Shown: positions 20,040 through 29,772, numbered from the stretch's first letter. The stretch: DNA of 64,000 nt from Prostheceraeus crozeri (GCA_907163375.1 CAJQUW010010488.1:17740-81739), one strand, 5' to 3'. Numbers and translations are program-made. Notes: generated by a model not told the origin, from the sequence alone.

Positions 20040-22127
20040 TTACATTTTTATGCATTTTACAATGCCACTGTGGCACATCTTGATGTGCTGACACTGTGCA
20101 GAGCAAGCACCCCTGTCTTCCATGTGAGTCAGCCTCACCTTTTCAATGTTTGAATTTGCATACTCAATATGCATTAAAGTCTCTTTTTCAAAAGGCTTGT
20201 TGCCTCTTGAAAGGAGTGATGCCATATGCAAGTTTGACTGTGTTAGATTTCGCACAGATTGAATTAGATCACGATTTTCAGTCCTTAACTTCGCTTCCCT
20301 TTCCTCAGCGACTCGCAGTCGCTCCTCACAGCGCCTCAACTCACTATTGTCATTGGATTCATCTAGATCAACATTGTACTCCTTGGTTCGCAGCATGATG
20401 GAAGCAGGAGCGTGGATAGTAGTGTTGGAGATCGTAGGGGGAGCAGGATCATGGGAAGTCGTAGGTGATGGTGTAGTAGGAGGAGTAGGATTGTGGGAAG
20501 TCGTAGGAGCAGTCCCCGGGGTAGGTGGTTGTGTTGTGGGCGGTGGTGATGCACCCCTATACTCCAGTATAGGAGTGAAGGGGAAGCGGACGCTGCAGGT
20601 TGGAGACGATCGAATGTTGGAGAAGGATTCTTCCTCCTGTGATGCGTAGACCGCTGCATCCTGTAATGAGAATAGAAAATATTTGTATTATCCATGCATC
20701 ATTATATGGGAAAGAAGTTAATAATGTTTGTAGAATTAACAATATAATAATATTTAAATAATGTAAACATGTTTTCTAGTGTTTGAAAGCTATCTTACCT
20801 TAGGAGTCATGACGATCTCATGATCAGATCCATCTTCCACCGCAATGCTGTATGAACTATTCTAAAATCAAAATTTAACTGTTACAATCTTTTACATTTC
20901 AATTATCTGCTTTCATATTCATTCCTTATATTGTACTTACCTTAGCAATTCTACCATCATCACTGTCATCATCAGAAGAAGTTGGCGATGATGTCGCTGA
21001 CGAAGAGGACTCATCCGAAGAGGACTCATCTGATGAGGACTCGCGGATGGTGTAGGGTTTTTTCTCATTGTCCTCCATAGACGTTGAGGTAGGTGGCGTT
21101 GAGAGGACACTGCGATCTCGAGTCTTTTTCAGTGATAAAGATCGAATTGCCTGCAATAGGAATAAAGACAAAATGATTAGAGAGTGATTATTAAAAAAAT
21201 GATAGATTTCTGATTTCTGATGATAGACTGCAACAATCATACTTACAGGTCTCTGACATCCATTATTTTCCACCGTTCTCAACTTGGGAATAGGGGGCAG
21301 ACTTTGGAACAGCTGAAAAGTTAACAATGTTTTAAAATTTCTAGTTATATACGTATACACCTTGTAAATAATACTTACGGGATGTGGATTTACTTTTTTC
21401 TCCACCATAGTCAATTTCGGAACAGGTGGCAGACTGTTGAAATGCTGAAAGAAAGAGTTTGGTAGTAAAACATATTTAAAATCATAAACATTTTGACTGT
21501 AAAATACTTACATCTCTTGCTGTAGGCAATTTCTTTAAAAGTACCTTGGCACTCTTCGTTGGAAGTTCTGAACTCTGAAATGTTAAAAAATATGTTTACT
21601 ACATGCATACTTGCACTAGAATCGTAAGTGACATTCATCATTGTTTCATTTAAAAACCTAATTTAAAATAAGCATTTAACAGTACTCACTTCATAATCAG
21701 ATAGTGACGTGTCACTATCAATGAATTTTCTCGACTTTACTCTGATGGATCGCGTCTTTTTTGGAGGTTTAGAAGTCTTCGCGACCTCATCACATTGGCT
21801 CAAAACCCCTGTCGCCGGCCTGTCCTCCTTGGCAAACAATCTTTCCAATTTCCGCTTCTCTGCGGTCGAGGTCAAATTGATGCCTTTGCGTCCATTACCA
21901 AGTGCACAGGCAGTATGGGCTTGAATAAAAGCCTTATCTTCCTCACTGTTCGCCTTCTCAGTGCTCTTCAGATATGCCTTACATGTAAGGCAATACAGAT
22001 ATGTACCATCCTCCTTAAAAGAGCAACCCTTATGACTGCTTTTGCTAGCGTGGCGAACCAGCAAATTGCAAGTACTGCAATAATGAAAAATAAGTCTCTG
22101 TCGGGAAGTGCTTGACGTTCGAACCAT
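20040..22127 (-). CDS. Apparently spliced accessory gene, seven coding exons, unknown function
   Basis: Seven open stretches on the minus strand are separated by introns with good GT...AG borders (GTAAGT or GTGAGT donors, pyrimidine tracts ending CAG or TAG), every one between whole codons. Exon 1 (21690-22127) encodes two cysteine/histidine clusters (CSTCNLLV..., CLTCKAYL...) like zinc knuckles. Exons 3 (21379-21444) and 4 (21247-21312) are 66 bp each and similar (FNSLPPVPKL versus FQSLPPIPKL), a tandem exon duplication. Exon 5 is Ser/Glu/Asp-rich. The last exon (20040-20660) is proline/threonine-rich, then a coiled coil, then a short Cys/His tail. About 500 aa in all. I do not recognise it; it looks like captured host-style cargo. 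Confidence 0.65.
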
Positions 22128-22820
22128 TTCTACAAAGGAAATAATCGTTTGTTATATTCTTATCTCTCTGTAGATTAGAACTCATTTATGAATCTATTTT
22201 CCAAACTTAAAGAAGTAATATTAAAAAGTTTAATAATCTCAATTAGAAAAATATTAAGATGAAACAGAAACCGAGATTCGAACTCTTAAATCAATTTTTA
22301 AGAGGTGTTTTTGATATAGAAACATCAAGTTTGGAATCAGCTGAGTAAATGTTATTTAATTTCGAAAAAAAACATTGAAACGAAACTGACTTTTCGAAAA
22401 AACGAAAGTGTAGAGATTGATTAAAAGTATTTTAATTAGAAGAACAGCTGATTGAAAATGAAATTAATGTGTTAGTGTTTTATTATTTAGAAACGAAATC
22501 TTGTGATGTTTATTTAAATTCAAACACTACATCAATCAAGATCGCTTGATTCATGTGTATTTCATATGCTATAATAAAAAAAACGAAGTAAAGATTTGTG
22601 ATTAATAATATAACATTGTGTTGTTTCCTATCCTAAAAGCCAACCATATATTTTAAACTATTTGGTTATAAGAAGTTAGTAATGTACCTATTTCCCAAAC
22701 TTAGAAAGTAGTAAATACTAAATGATGAAACTCACTTCAGAAATATAATTGTAAATCGACGAAACGGAGAAGCGGAGAACGAGGTCTTGTATGCACACCA
22801 AATAATTCAAAACTGAGTGA
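22128..22820 (-). other. Probable 5' untranslated exon and intron of the spliced gene
   Basis: A TATATAAAG box at 22841-22849 points leftward. A GTGAGT donor sits at 22731-22736 and a pyrimidine-rich acceptor ending TAG lies just before the ATG at 22127, so a leader exon of about 80 bp and a 600-bp intron are likely. Similar 30-bp segments (CTATTTYCCAAACTTA...AAGTA) occur near 22195 and 22688. Confidence 0.45.
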
Positions 22821-22840
22821 AGAACGGAGCTCTACAAGTT

Positions 22841-22849
22841 CTTTATATA
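22841..22849 (-). promoter_or_regulatory. TATA box TATATAAAG (minus strand)
   Basis: Upstream of the putative leader exon of the spliced gene. The LINE insertion begins only 42 bp further upstream. Confidence 0.45.
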
Positions 22850-23024
22850 TAGATTCAACAAAGGAACCATGAACAAAGACTTGATGACATAATAATAATA
22901 ATAATAATAATAATTTGTATTTGGCAAATTTACATAAGATACACAACATTCTTTTTTGATCTGTTTATGGGTGACAAATACAATGAATGGCCCTTTAAGG
23001 GCAGGCATGGATGGAACGAAAAAG

Positions 23025-26012
23025 TTACCATATATCATTTCGGCGGAAATATGTATCAATACTTCGTTTAAAAGAAGTAATGCTTGGAACTTCAATCTCC
23101 TCATCTGTTAATTGATTCCATTGTGAAACAACGTCGTTGGAAAAGAAATGGAAATACATTTTTGTACGGCACAGCTTTGGGTGAATCTTATAATTGTTAC
23201 CTCGGGTACATCTGCTCGGCGAATAAGAAAAAAGTTGTTCGAAAGAGACATTAACCATGTTGTTCAATATTTTATATAAAAATATGAGCTTGTAGCGAAT
23301 ACGACGGGATCTAAGATAATACAATTGGAGTCGATGTAGGCGATCACGATAGGTAAGGTTTCTTAAGTCAACGAAGAAACGCGAAAACCGCCTTTGAACT
23401 TTTTCGATTTCCTCAGATAAGTATTTTTGATGAGGGTACCATAATATCGATGAAAATTCCAAGATAGACCTCACATAACTTTTATACAGTAAAATTGAAG
23501 TATCACGATCTTTCAGTAAGAATACACGTTTGATCATACCAAGTGTAGGATTAGCTTTGGTTATAATTTCACCAATGTGGTAATTCCAACTGAAAGGAGA
23601 ATGCAAGGTGAGTCCAAGATCACGAATCACGGAAGTATCAATAATAGGATTATCGTGTAAATAGTAGAGATGGGAAGCACTTTCACCAAAAGAAATAGAT
23701 TTACACTTGCTGCTGTTCAATGGAAGTCTATTCCGGAGCGACCATTCAAAAACACGATTAACGTCATCTTGTAAAGATGTCCAATGTTGTGTCAAAGTAT
23801 CACGATGACGATCGTAAGCCACACATAATTTGACATCGTCTGCATATTTAATCATTTCTGAGCTCAAGATAACTTCATCAAGATCATTGACAAACAAGAC
23901 AAACAAGATGGGACCCAACACAGATCCTTGTATAATACCACTACGAATATCTTTGTATGATGACAGGGAGCTACGAACCCGAACTTGCTGTTTGCGGTCT
24001 TTTAGGAAGTCTGAAATCCACCTGACAATACTATCATTCAGACAATAATGCTTGAGTTTTCGAAGTAACAATGTATGAGGAACTTTCTCAAACGCCTTCG
24101 AAAAGTCCAAGGAAATGACATCAACACCTTTTGAGAGGTCAAGATTCTTGAGAAGATAATTATAGAATAACACTCCAGCTGTCTCGACAGAAGCACCTGG
24201 TAGAAAACCATGTTGAGAAAAATTAATCATATTCTGCTTTGTAAGGAAGTTGACAATATCTGTTGAAATTATCCTCTCCATTATTCGACTTACACAAGAT
24301 GTAACGCCAATCGGTCTATAATTATCGAAATTTTCTTTTGAACCACTCTTATGGACAGGTGTAATGATGACTTTCTTCCAAGAGTCAGGAATGCGTCCCT
24401 GTAACATTGAAAGTCGAAAAAAATCACAAAGTTTGGAGGCAAGGAAGATTCCACCATTCTTTACATGCAAATATGATAATCCGTCAGAATCCAAAGTTGA
24501 TGAAGACGGTAGTTTGGCAATAACTGCAACAATTTCAGAAAGATCAAATTCAATATCATCCATGGATAAATTCCCTGCTGAATTCAGCGTACTATCACTA
24601 AAATACTGATCAAGCTGTTGAGGATCTGCCGAGAAGTTTGAGCAAAACCCACTGTTGAATATTTCTGCTATCTCATTGGAATCACTCGTAATATTTCCAT
24701 TATGCAACTTCATGCTAGACAACGGGCTCCTGACTTTCAATTTGCTGTTCACTACACTCCAGAAAATTTTGGGTTTATTCTTCATAGCAGAAATAATTTG
24801 TTTTTCGTGCGCAAGTTGTGCGTCAGCGATAGAGTTATGAAGGATATTGTGCGATCGCTGTAACAATAGAAGGTTACTAAAAGACGGGTTAGTCTTCCAA
24901 GCACTATGGAAGCGTCGACAATATCGAAGATCAGTTCTCACTTTACTTGAGTTGGTAGGTTGCCAAGATTTGCGGTGACCTTCTGGTATAGAGATAGCAC
25001 TTGCAGCATGAATATTCGATAAGTATTGAGACCAAACTGTATTAACGTCAACGTTTGAAGAATAGTTCCATGTAGCCTGGGTCAGATGTTTCCGATATTT
25101 TGACCAGTTTGCTTTTTGGAAGATCGGATATGTATTCTCATTAGATGCCTGTCTGGAAACGTAGGTTTCCGCTTTAAATGTTATAATTGTATGATCAGAT
25201 GTGTGAAAACATTCATGCACTACTACATCAACAATGGGGGTTGACACATGGGAGAAAATCAAATCAAGTATAGACGAAGATGCTGGTCGAGTTGGAGAGG
25301 AAACGTGTTGGACCATAAAATTGTTCATCGCCCAATCGAATAATGGATCAGAGGAAGATGTTATGTTTAAATGTAACCAATTAACTTTTGGACAATTGAA
25401 ATCGCCTCAAATTATAATGGAGCCATCATTGTTACTGATATCGTTAAGATAATCAAGTAAAGTAGAGCCTCTCAGCTCATGCTGAGGAGGTCGATAGACA
25501 CAGCAAATGATAACATCGCTTGAGCAGTTTTCGGATATAATCTTTATAGAGATGACCTCACACATTTCGTCACAGAACGCCGACAACTTACATGATGTCA
25601 ATGAGGATTTTGCATACACAATTACTCCACCACCGGAACTCAACTGGCGATCACATCGGAATAATTTGTAGTTATGTAGTGAGAGAAAGGAATCAGGAGT
25701 CTTCTCATTAGCCCAAGACTCGGTTATACATATGATGTCGGGTCGGTATTCCATGGCGTATGCTTTCAAAACACTCATTTTACCGATAAGCGAGCGTGCA
25801 TTTGTCATCCAAAAGCTCAAATTTGAGCTCGGGTTATCCAAATTATTCTTATCGGCACTCCGTTGATTTGTAGATGAATATAGCGACGAAGGGTAGGATT
25901 TAGAGTTGCATTTTTCAATGTTAGCGTAAGTAGGAGAAAGGAGACAAAAGGAGTTTGGGTAATTAGAAACAACGAAATGCAAGTAGGAGCTGAAAATATC
26001 AGAATAAACCAT
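23025..26012 (-). pseudogene. LINE ORF2: endonuclease and reverse transcriptase, one in-frame stop
   Basis: 995 codons in a single frame, interrupted by one TGA at 25407-25409. The N-terminal part is an APE-type endonuclease (FWMTNARSLIGK, CITESWA, CCVYRPP). The reverse transcriptase follows with DNYRPIGVTSC, VISLDFSKAFEKVPH, GIIQGSVLGPILFVLFVNDL and the catalytic IKYADDVKLC. A C-terminal region with typical Jockey-group helices ends at 23025. The enzyme nicks target DNA and primes reverse transcription there. Without the stop the frame is continuous. Confidence 0.88.
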
Positions 26013-26033
26013 TGTGTCATCAAAACCAATTTG

Positions 26034-26798
26034 TCAAAATAACTGATTCTTTATATTAGATTGATCGACGACCTTATTATCCATGTATAATTTTCCTGAT
26101 CGTATGTAGACATTTTCAGGAGATGGTGAGCTCCTTTTCAATTCAATCATTTTCTCTCTCAATCGTTTTCCCTCCAATCTGCCCAAGTATGTTTGATCCG
26201 GATTGATATAGATTTTACGAAACAGTTTTTTAACATTATCATTTTCCCAAATACGTTTCCGATTAAATAGAACTTGGTTTCGAGTATGTGCATTCGTAAA
26301 AGAAACCTTGATTGGTCGAGTTTTGGATCTATCGTGTCGTCCTAATCGAGAACATACATAAGTAGAATCTGGATTATTTTCGGGGTCAAAATTATCATCG
26401 GCAATACAGCATAAATAATTGATTTTTTCTTGATCCGTCTCCAAAAATTCTTCATCAGACTCACATGCTATATCATTTTCTGGTACACCAACGAAGATAA
26501 GATTCTTTGAGCGTTTTTCGAACTCATTTCTTTCAATTATCATTTGTTGTCGTGTTACAGTATCTTTTATACACTCAATTTCCTGTGATAATCGTATTTG
26601 TTCGACCTGCACATAACCAAGTCTCTGTTCAATAACAGAGAATTTCTCTGCTAACATATCGTTGAATTTGGAGAGCATGCGCTTTTCAGAATCAACTATC
26701 AGTTCTTGTATATTCTCCAATGTTAAACTGTTGGATGTATTCGATGTCGAGATGTTAGATTGCGAACCCGTACGTGACTTTGGTGGCATGATTATCAA
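26034..26798 (-). CDS. LINE ORF1 RNA-binding protein
   Basis: 254 aa. Serine-rich start, a coiled-coil stretch (about residues 25-95), then RSKNLIFVGVPEND, the start of an RRM-like domain as in L1-type ORF1 proteins, and a C-terminal basic domain (RKIYINPDQTYLGRLEGKRLREKM). It would coat LINE RNA. The stop lies 21 bp before the ORF2 start. Whole frame. Confidence 0.8.
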   Translation of the reverse strand: MIIMPPKSRTGSQSNISTSNTSNSLTLENIQELIVDSEKRMLSKFNDMLAEKFSVIEQRLGYVQVEQIRLSQEIECIKDTVTRQQMIIERNEFEKRSKNLIFVGVPENDIACESDEEFLETDQEKINYLCCIADDNFDPENNPDSTYVCSRLGRHDRSKTRPIKVSFTNAHTRNQVLFNRKRIWENDNVKKLFRKIYINPDQTYLGRLEGKRLREKMIELKRSSPSPENVYIRSGKLYMDNKVVDQSNIKNQLF

Positions 26799-27152
26799 AC
26801 AAGAGGTAAATTAATTGATGGATTTACGGCCAGCACAGTGTGCGTCAAACAGGCGATGACGCGGTAGTTAGTCAACGGAAGCAAGGGAAACGTGAATACC
26901 TTACACTGTTAGCACGACATCATGTCATCAATTTGGTACAGCAAAACAAACTTGACAATTTTAAACAAAATAATAATCAGCTGGCTCATTTTATCCATTA
27001 GAATGGAATGGCATATCAAATGCTATGAATATGACTCTTGTAAATAGTATAAAATCTACTATATGTATCTATTATAAACACAAGCAAGTTAATTCAAATG
27101 AATTCAGAGAGTTTGAACATTATTACATACAAATCAATTATTCAATTCGTAA

Positions 27153-27176
27153 ATATATATATATATATATATATAT
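27153..27176. repeat. (AT)n microsatellite
   Basis: Uninterrupted AT dinucleotide run of about 24 bp. Confidence 0.9.
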
Positions 27177-27240
27177 GGTAACATGTTTGAAGTCAATCTT
27201 TTAAGATATTTGAATTGCATGTCAATTTCTAAAGTTTAAT

Positions 27241-27374
27241 TTTCGCGCCAAAATATTGGCTTAAAACTCTTGGAGATAATATCAAAATCTGGAATATCTA
27301 AATTTCAAATTTCGCGCCAAATTTCAAAATTTTAAATTTCGCGCCAAATTTCGAAATTTTAAATTCGCGCCAAA
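27241..27374 (+). promoter_or_regulatory. Four E2F-like sites in a partly tandem repeat
   Basis: TTTCGCGCCAAA, an exact match to the E2F consensus, occurs at 27241-27252, 27310-27321 and 27337-27348; a fourth copy at 27363-27374 has one change (ATTCGCGCCAAA). The last three are spaced 26-27 bp apart within an AAATTTCAAATTTTAAA-type repeat. Function is inferred from the motif only. Confidence 0.55.
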
Positions 27375-27456
27375 ATTCAAATAATAGGTTAGGGTTAGGA
27401 TTAGGGTAAGGTTTTAGTTATGCAAAAAAAGAATTGCTATGGCACCCGGAGCCCAT

Positions 27457-27507
27457 GGGTAAATAAATTTTCGAGTGCGCTTCGCGCACTCGAAAATTTA
27501 TTTACCC
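27457..27507. repeat. Perfect 24-bp hairpin with 3-base loop
   Basis: GGGTAAATAAATTTTCGAGT then GCGC at 27457-27480 pairs perfectly with 27484-27507 across TTC. An imperfect second hairpin (arms about 27517-27533 and 27541-27557, around GCGCGAACGCGAAGCGC) follows. Confidence 0.85.
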
Positions 27508-27581
27508 TATAATCCGAAAAATTTCGAGGGCGCGAACGCGAAGCGCCCGAGAAATTTTGAGGCCCCCCCCCCGCCGTGTAT

Positions 27582-27636
27582 GAAGGTCAAAGGTCAAGGT
27601 CAAGGTCAAGGTCAAGTCAAAGGTCAAGGTCAAGTT
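27582..27636 (+). repeat. AAGGTC hexanucleotide repeat
   Basis: Eight or so copies of AAGGTC/AAAGGTC/AAGTC. It contains AGGTCA direct repeats and TCAAGGTCA, the extended half-site of NR5A/ERR nuclear receptors, but simple-repeat origin is enough to explain it. Confidence 0.75.
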
Positions 27637-27722
27637 CATGTGGAAGTTTATGCATTATGGTCATTTCGAGTGATCAAACTTTAACTTTGAAAATTTTCAA
27701 AAACTTGAAAACTTAGTTATTT

Positions 27723-28063
27723 TTGAGAAAAACTTAGAATTTTTCCAGTTGCATACACTTGCATACAACAAGGATTTTTTCATTGAATAGGTACATATGT
27801 TATATCATTCGAAAGCTCTTCTGATTCCAATGATGTATTGTATGCAATATGTATGACACCATCCGAAGCAACTATAGCCCTTTGAAAGATAGGTAGAATT
27901 TAGTTGAGAAACTTAAAAATTGAAATCATAATTTTTTCTTCCTGCATACACTTGCATACAACAGGGATTTCTTCATCGAATGGGTACATACCTTATATCA
28001 TTAGAAAGATCTTTTCATTCTCTAGCTAATGATGTATTGTATGCAATATGTATGATATCATCC
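27723..28063 (+). repeat. Two-copy direct repeat, offset about 193 bp
   Basis: GCATACACTTGCATACAACA starts at 27751 and again at 27944, followed in both by a similar GGATTT...GGTACATA...TATATCATT...AATGATGTATTGTATGCA segment. Each copy is about 140 bp and visibly diverged. Confidence 0.75.
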
Positions 28064-28374
28064 TAAGGTGAAAAAAAGCATTCGAAAACACTGTAAATCT
28101 ATTCAAACTTTCATCCAATTTGACTATCATTTGAATTACACATTAATATTCATTTCAAATTTGTTCTAGTATGTTCGGTGCTGTTTCAAAGTCTCAAACA
28201 AGTGATTTGAAATATATATCTTCGAAATATTAAACTTAGAAATACTTATAGGTAGCTATTTCAGAGATGAATATATCTATCCCCAGTTCCCATTCAAATC
28301 CTATCAGAAATTCGATTTGTGAAATTATAAAAACAAGATTGTTCATTTATGTAAGTGTTATTAAAGATAAAAAA

Positions 28375-28776
28375 TTACATATTGTCAATATTGGGGAAAG
28401 GAATCAGTCTCTTCAGGTCAACTCGAACACACACTCTTGTCTTTTTGGGGGCACCAGGGCAGCGGCGAGGCGTGGCTGGATCCATTATGCTGAACTCCAG
28501 CGCAGTTGTTAAGTTCTTTTCTTCAGGCTCTAATCGCACACATATCCGCTTCATGTTTGTTTTTCGTGGAGCATTTCGAACCTGACTTCCACTACGTGTC
28601 TTGACTGTTATAACAGCTTCCACCGGTGTTTCGATGACACTGCTCTGTAGTACCAAACTTTTATCTTCTGATGATATTGGATCAGGAGTTACAGGTCCTC
28701 TTACGAACACTCTGGGTTCGCATGGCGATTCCGTCCTTTCAACAGGAGAAGTGGGAGGTGCTGTGATACGTTCCAT
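28375..28776 (-). CDS. Unrecognised small basic Polinton protein
   Basis: 133 aa from the methionine at 28776 (MERITAPPTSPVERT), favoured because a TATATAAG box lies 84 bp upstream and no in-frame ATG precedes it. Proline/threonine-rich N-terminus; two copies of a short basic motif, APRKTNMKRICVRLEPEE and APKKTRVCVRVDLK, in the C-terminal half. No family recognised. It is divergent from the gene at 29015 with a shared promoter interval. Confidence 0.55.
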   Translation of the reverse strand: MERITAPPTSPVERTESPCEPRVFVRGPVTPDPISSEDKSLVLQSSVIETPVEAVITVKTRSGSQVRNAPRKTNMKRICVRLEPEEKNLTTALEFSIMDPATPRRCPGAPKKTRVCVRVDLKRLIPFPNIDNM

Positions 28777-28859
28777 TTTCAATGTGATTAGAATAAGATG
28801 GCTGATAGTATGGTACTTGAGGATTAGAACCTTTGATGAGAATTGGTACACAGCTAGGA

Positions 28860-28867
28860 CTTATATA
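28860..28867 (-). promoter_or_regulatory. TATA box TATATAAG (minus strand)
   Basis: About 84 bp upstream of the ATG at 28776. Confidence 0.5.
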
Positions 28868-28928
28868 CTTTTTAAACAAAGGAATTCCCAACAGCCAATC
28901 AGAGAGGTTCCGATTTTCCCTAAAGGGA

Positions 28929-28937
28929 TATATAAGG
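28929..28937 (+). promoter_or_regulatory. TATA box TATATAAGG (plus strand)
   Basis: About 80 bp upstream of the ATG at 29015; forms a bidirectional promoter interval with 28860-28867. Confidence 0.5.
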
Positions 28938-29014
28938 ATGACATTGTTCCAATTAAGCAAGTTCTAATCCTCGTGACTTGAGTAGACATTAAGAATCTAT
29001 TACGAATCTATTTC

Positions 29015-29308
29015 ATGATGAGTACCCAGAAACAACTGTTCTGTTACCACAATGAAACTCAAGTAATTATGGGTGGAGCGTTGGATACGAAGGTTAATTT
29101 GTGCTGCGGATGCAAGGTGGAACTCTGGAAGACTTTAACAGTGACAGCACTCCAAAGGAGAAAAGGACTGCCAGCGAAGTGTCCTATACACGAGTGTGAA
29201 CACGACTTCACAAACAATGCAACATTCCTCGAATGGGCCGAGGACTTCTTGAAGTTAGCGGAGTCCCCCGAGGGACGTGACTTACCTTCTTTCATTTTTT
29301 ATGGTTAA
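29015..29308 (+). CDS. Small cysteine-rich protein next to the right TIR
   Basis: 97 aa. Cysteine pairs in NLCCGCKVEL and AKCPIHECEHDF suggest a zinc-ribbon or similar metal site, followed by a helical FLEWAEDFLKLAES segment. No family recognised. It ends about 110 bp before the right TIR, mirroring the position of the RING gene at the left end. A second ATG at 29018 is equally possible. Confidence 0.55.
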   Translation: MMSTQKQLFCYHNETQVIMGGALDTKVNLCCGCKVELWKTLTVTALQRRKGLPAKCPIHECEHDFTNNATFLEWAEDFLKLAESPEGRDLPSFIFYG

Positions 29309-29419
29309 TTACACTTACATTGTAAACCTCTTGTTTTAATTTCGCAAATTCTGTAAATGGGATTCTGATTAGCAAATAATTGAACATTCATAACATAATT
29401 TCTGATCTGTAAACGCATT

Positions 29420-29772
29420 ATGAAAACAAATAAAATTGTCATCATAGTCACAATGGCCACAATTGTCGCATTTGAGCAAGCAGTCTCAAAACAAACAACT
29501 ATCTATTCAAGTTCCGAAATAAATGTTCGCATCCCTGTTCTAATTCACTCACTTTAATTCAAAATCGGAACAGGCTGTTACAACCCCAGTACACAATTGA
29601 TTGTACCGAACCTCGAAACATGAACTCAAATTCAAATCCCAATCGGAACGCGGTTCCTATTCACATGATTGGAACGCGGTTCGAATTCAAATGTTCATAT
29701 TTACATGTTTGGAACGCCATGTTTGCATCCTCGTTTTAATCCTCACTTTTTGCGTTCACATTATTAACTACT
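29420..29772 (-). repeat. Polinton right terminal inverted repeat
   Basis: 353 bp inverted counterpart of 5587-5939, ending ...CATTATTAACTACT. Confidence 0.93.

Larger units (their letters stand above)
22891..26940 (-). mobile_element. Jockey-superfamily LINE (CR1/L2-like), nearly intact
   Basis: Two ORFs on the minus strand with an ATT-trinucleotide 3' tail (22891-22914), the kind of short-repeat end seen in CR1/L2-like LINEs rather than poly(A). ORF1 is at 26034-26798 and ORF2 at 23025-26012. The 5' end is uncertain, somewhere past 26.8 kb and no later than about 26.95 kb. I did not find a convincing target duplication. Only one disabling change is evident in ORF2, so the insertion is young and later than the Polinton. 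Confidence 0.85.
26941..28374. other. Non-coding right-hand region of the Polinton
   Basis: About 1.4 kb with no plausible gene. It contains an AT dinucleotide run, a cluster of E2F-like sites, a perfect hairpin, a GGTCAA repeat and a two-copy 140-bp direct repeat, each listed separately. Confidence 0.6.
5587..29772. mobile_element. Polinton/Maverick element, full length but broken
   Basis: 24,186 bp with 353-bp terminal inverted repeats starting AGTAG, a 6-bp target duplication, and a gene set diagnostic of Polintons: packaging ATPase, chromodomain integrase, capsid-type proteins, adenain-like protease and protein-primed family-B polymerase. Both ends are present, so the insertion is complete, but it is not intact: the polymerase and the capsid block carry roughly eight breaks in total, and a LINE has inserted. 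The two TIRs are nearly identical, which suggests a fairly recent insertion (or gene conversion between ends). Gene order is plus strand 5.9-14.6 kb, then mostly minus strand 14.8-28.8 kb. Confidence 0.95.

Noticed and set aside
22881-26930. Possible LINE target duplication (TTGATGACAT near 22881 and ATGTCATCAA near 26922)
   Set aside because: The two are inverted, not direct, so they cannot be a target-site duplication. A loose direct match (AACAAA...ACTTGA) is too imperfect to claim.
27386-27410. Telomere-like TTAGGGTTAGG stretch
   Set aside because: Only about two degenerate units next to AT-rich repeat; too short for an interstitial telomere.
27475-27684. 69-codon open frame with QGQGQGQVKGQ tail
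   Set aside because: Runs through the hairpin and the AAGGTC simple repeat; composition is a repeat artefact.
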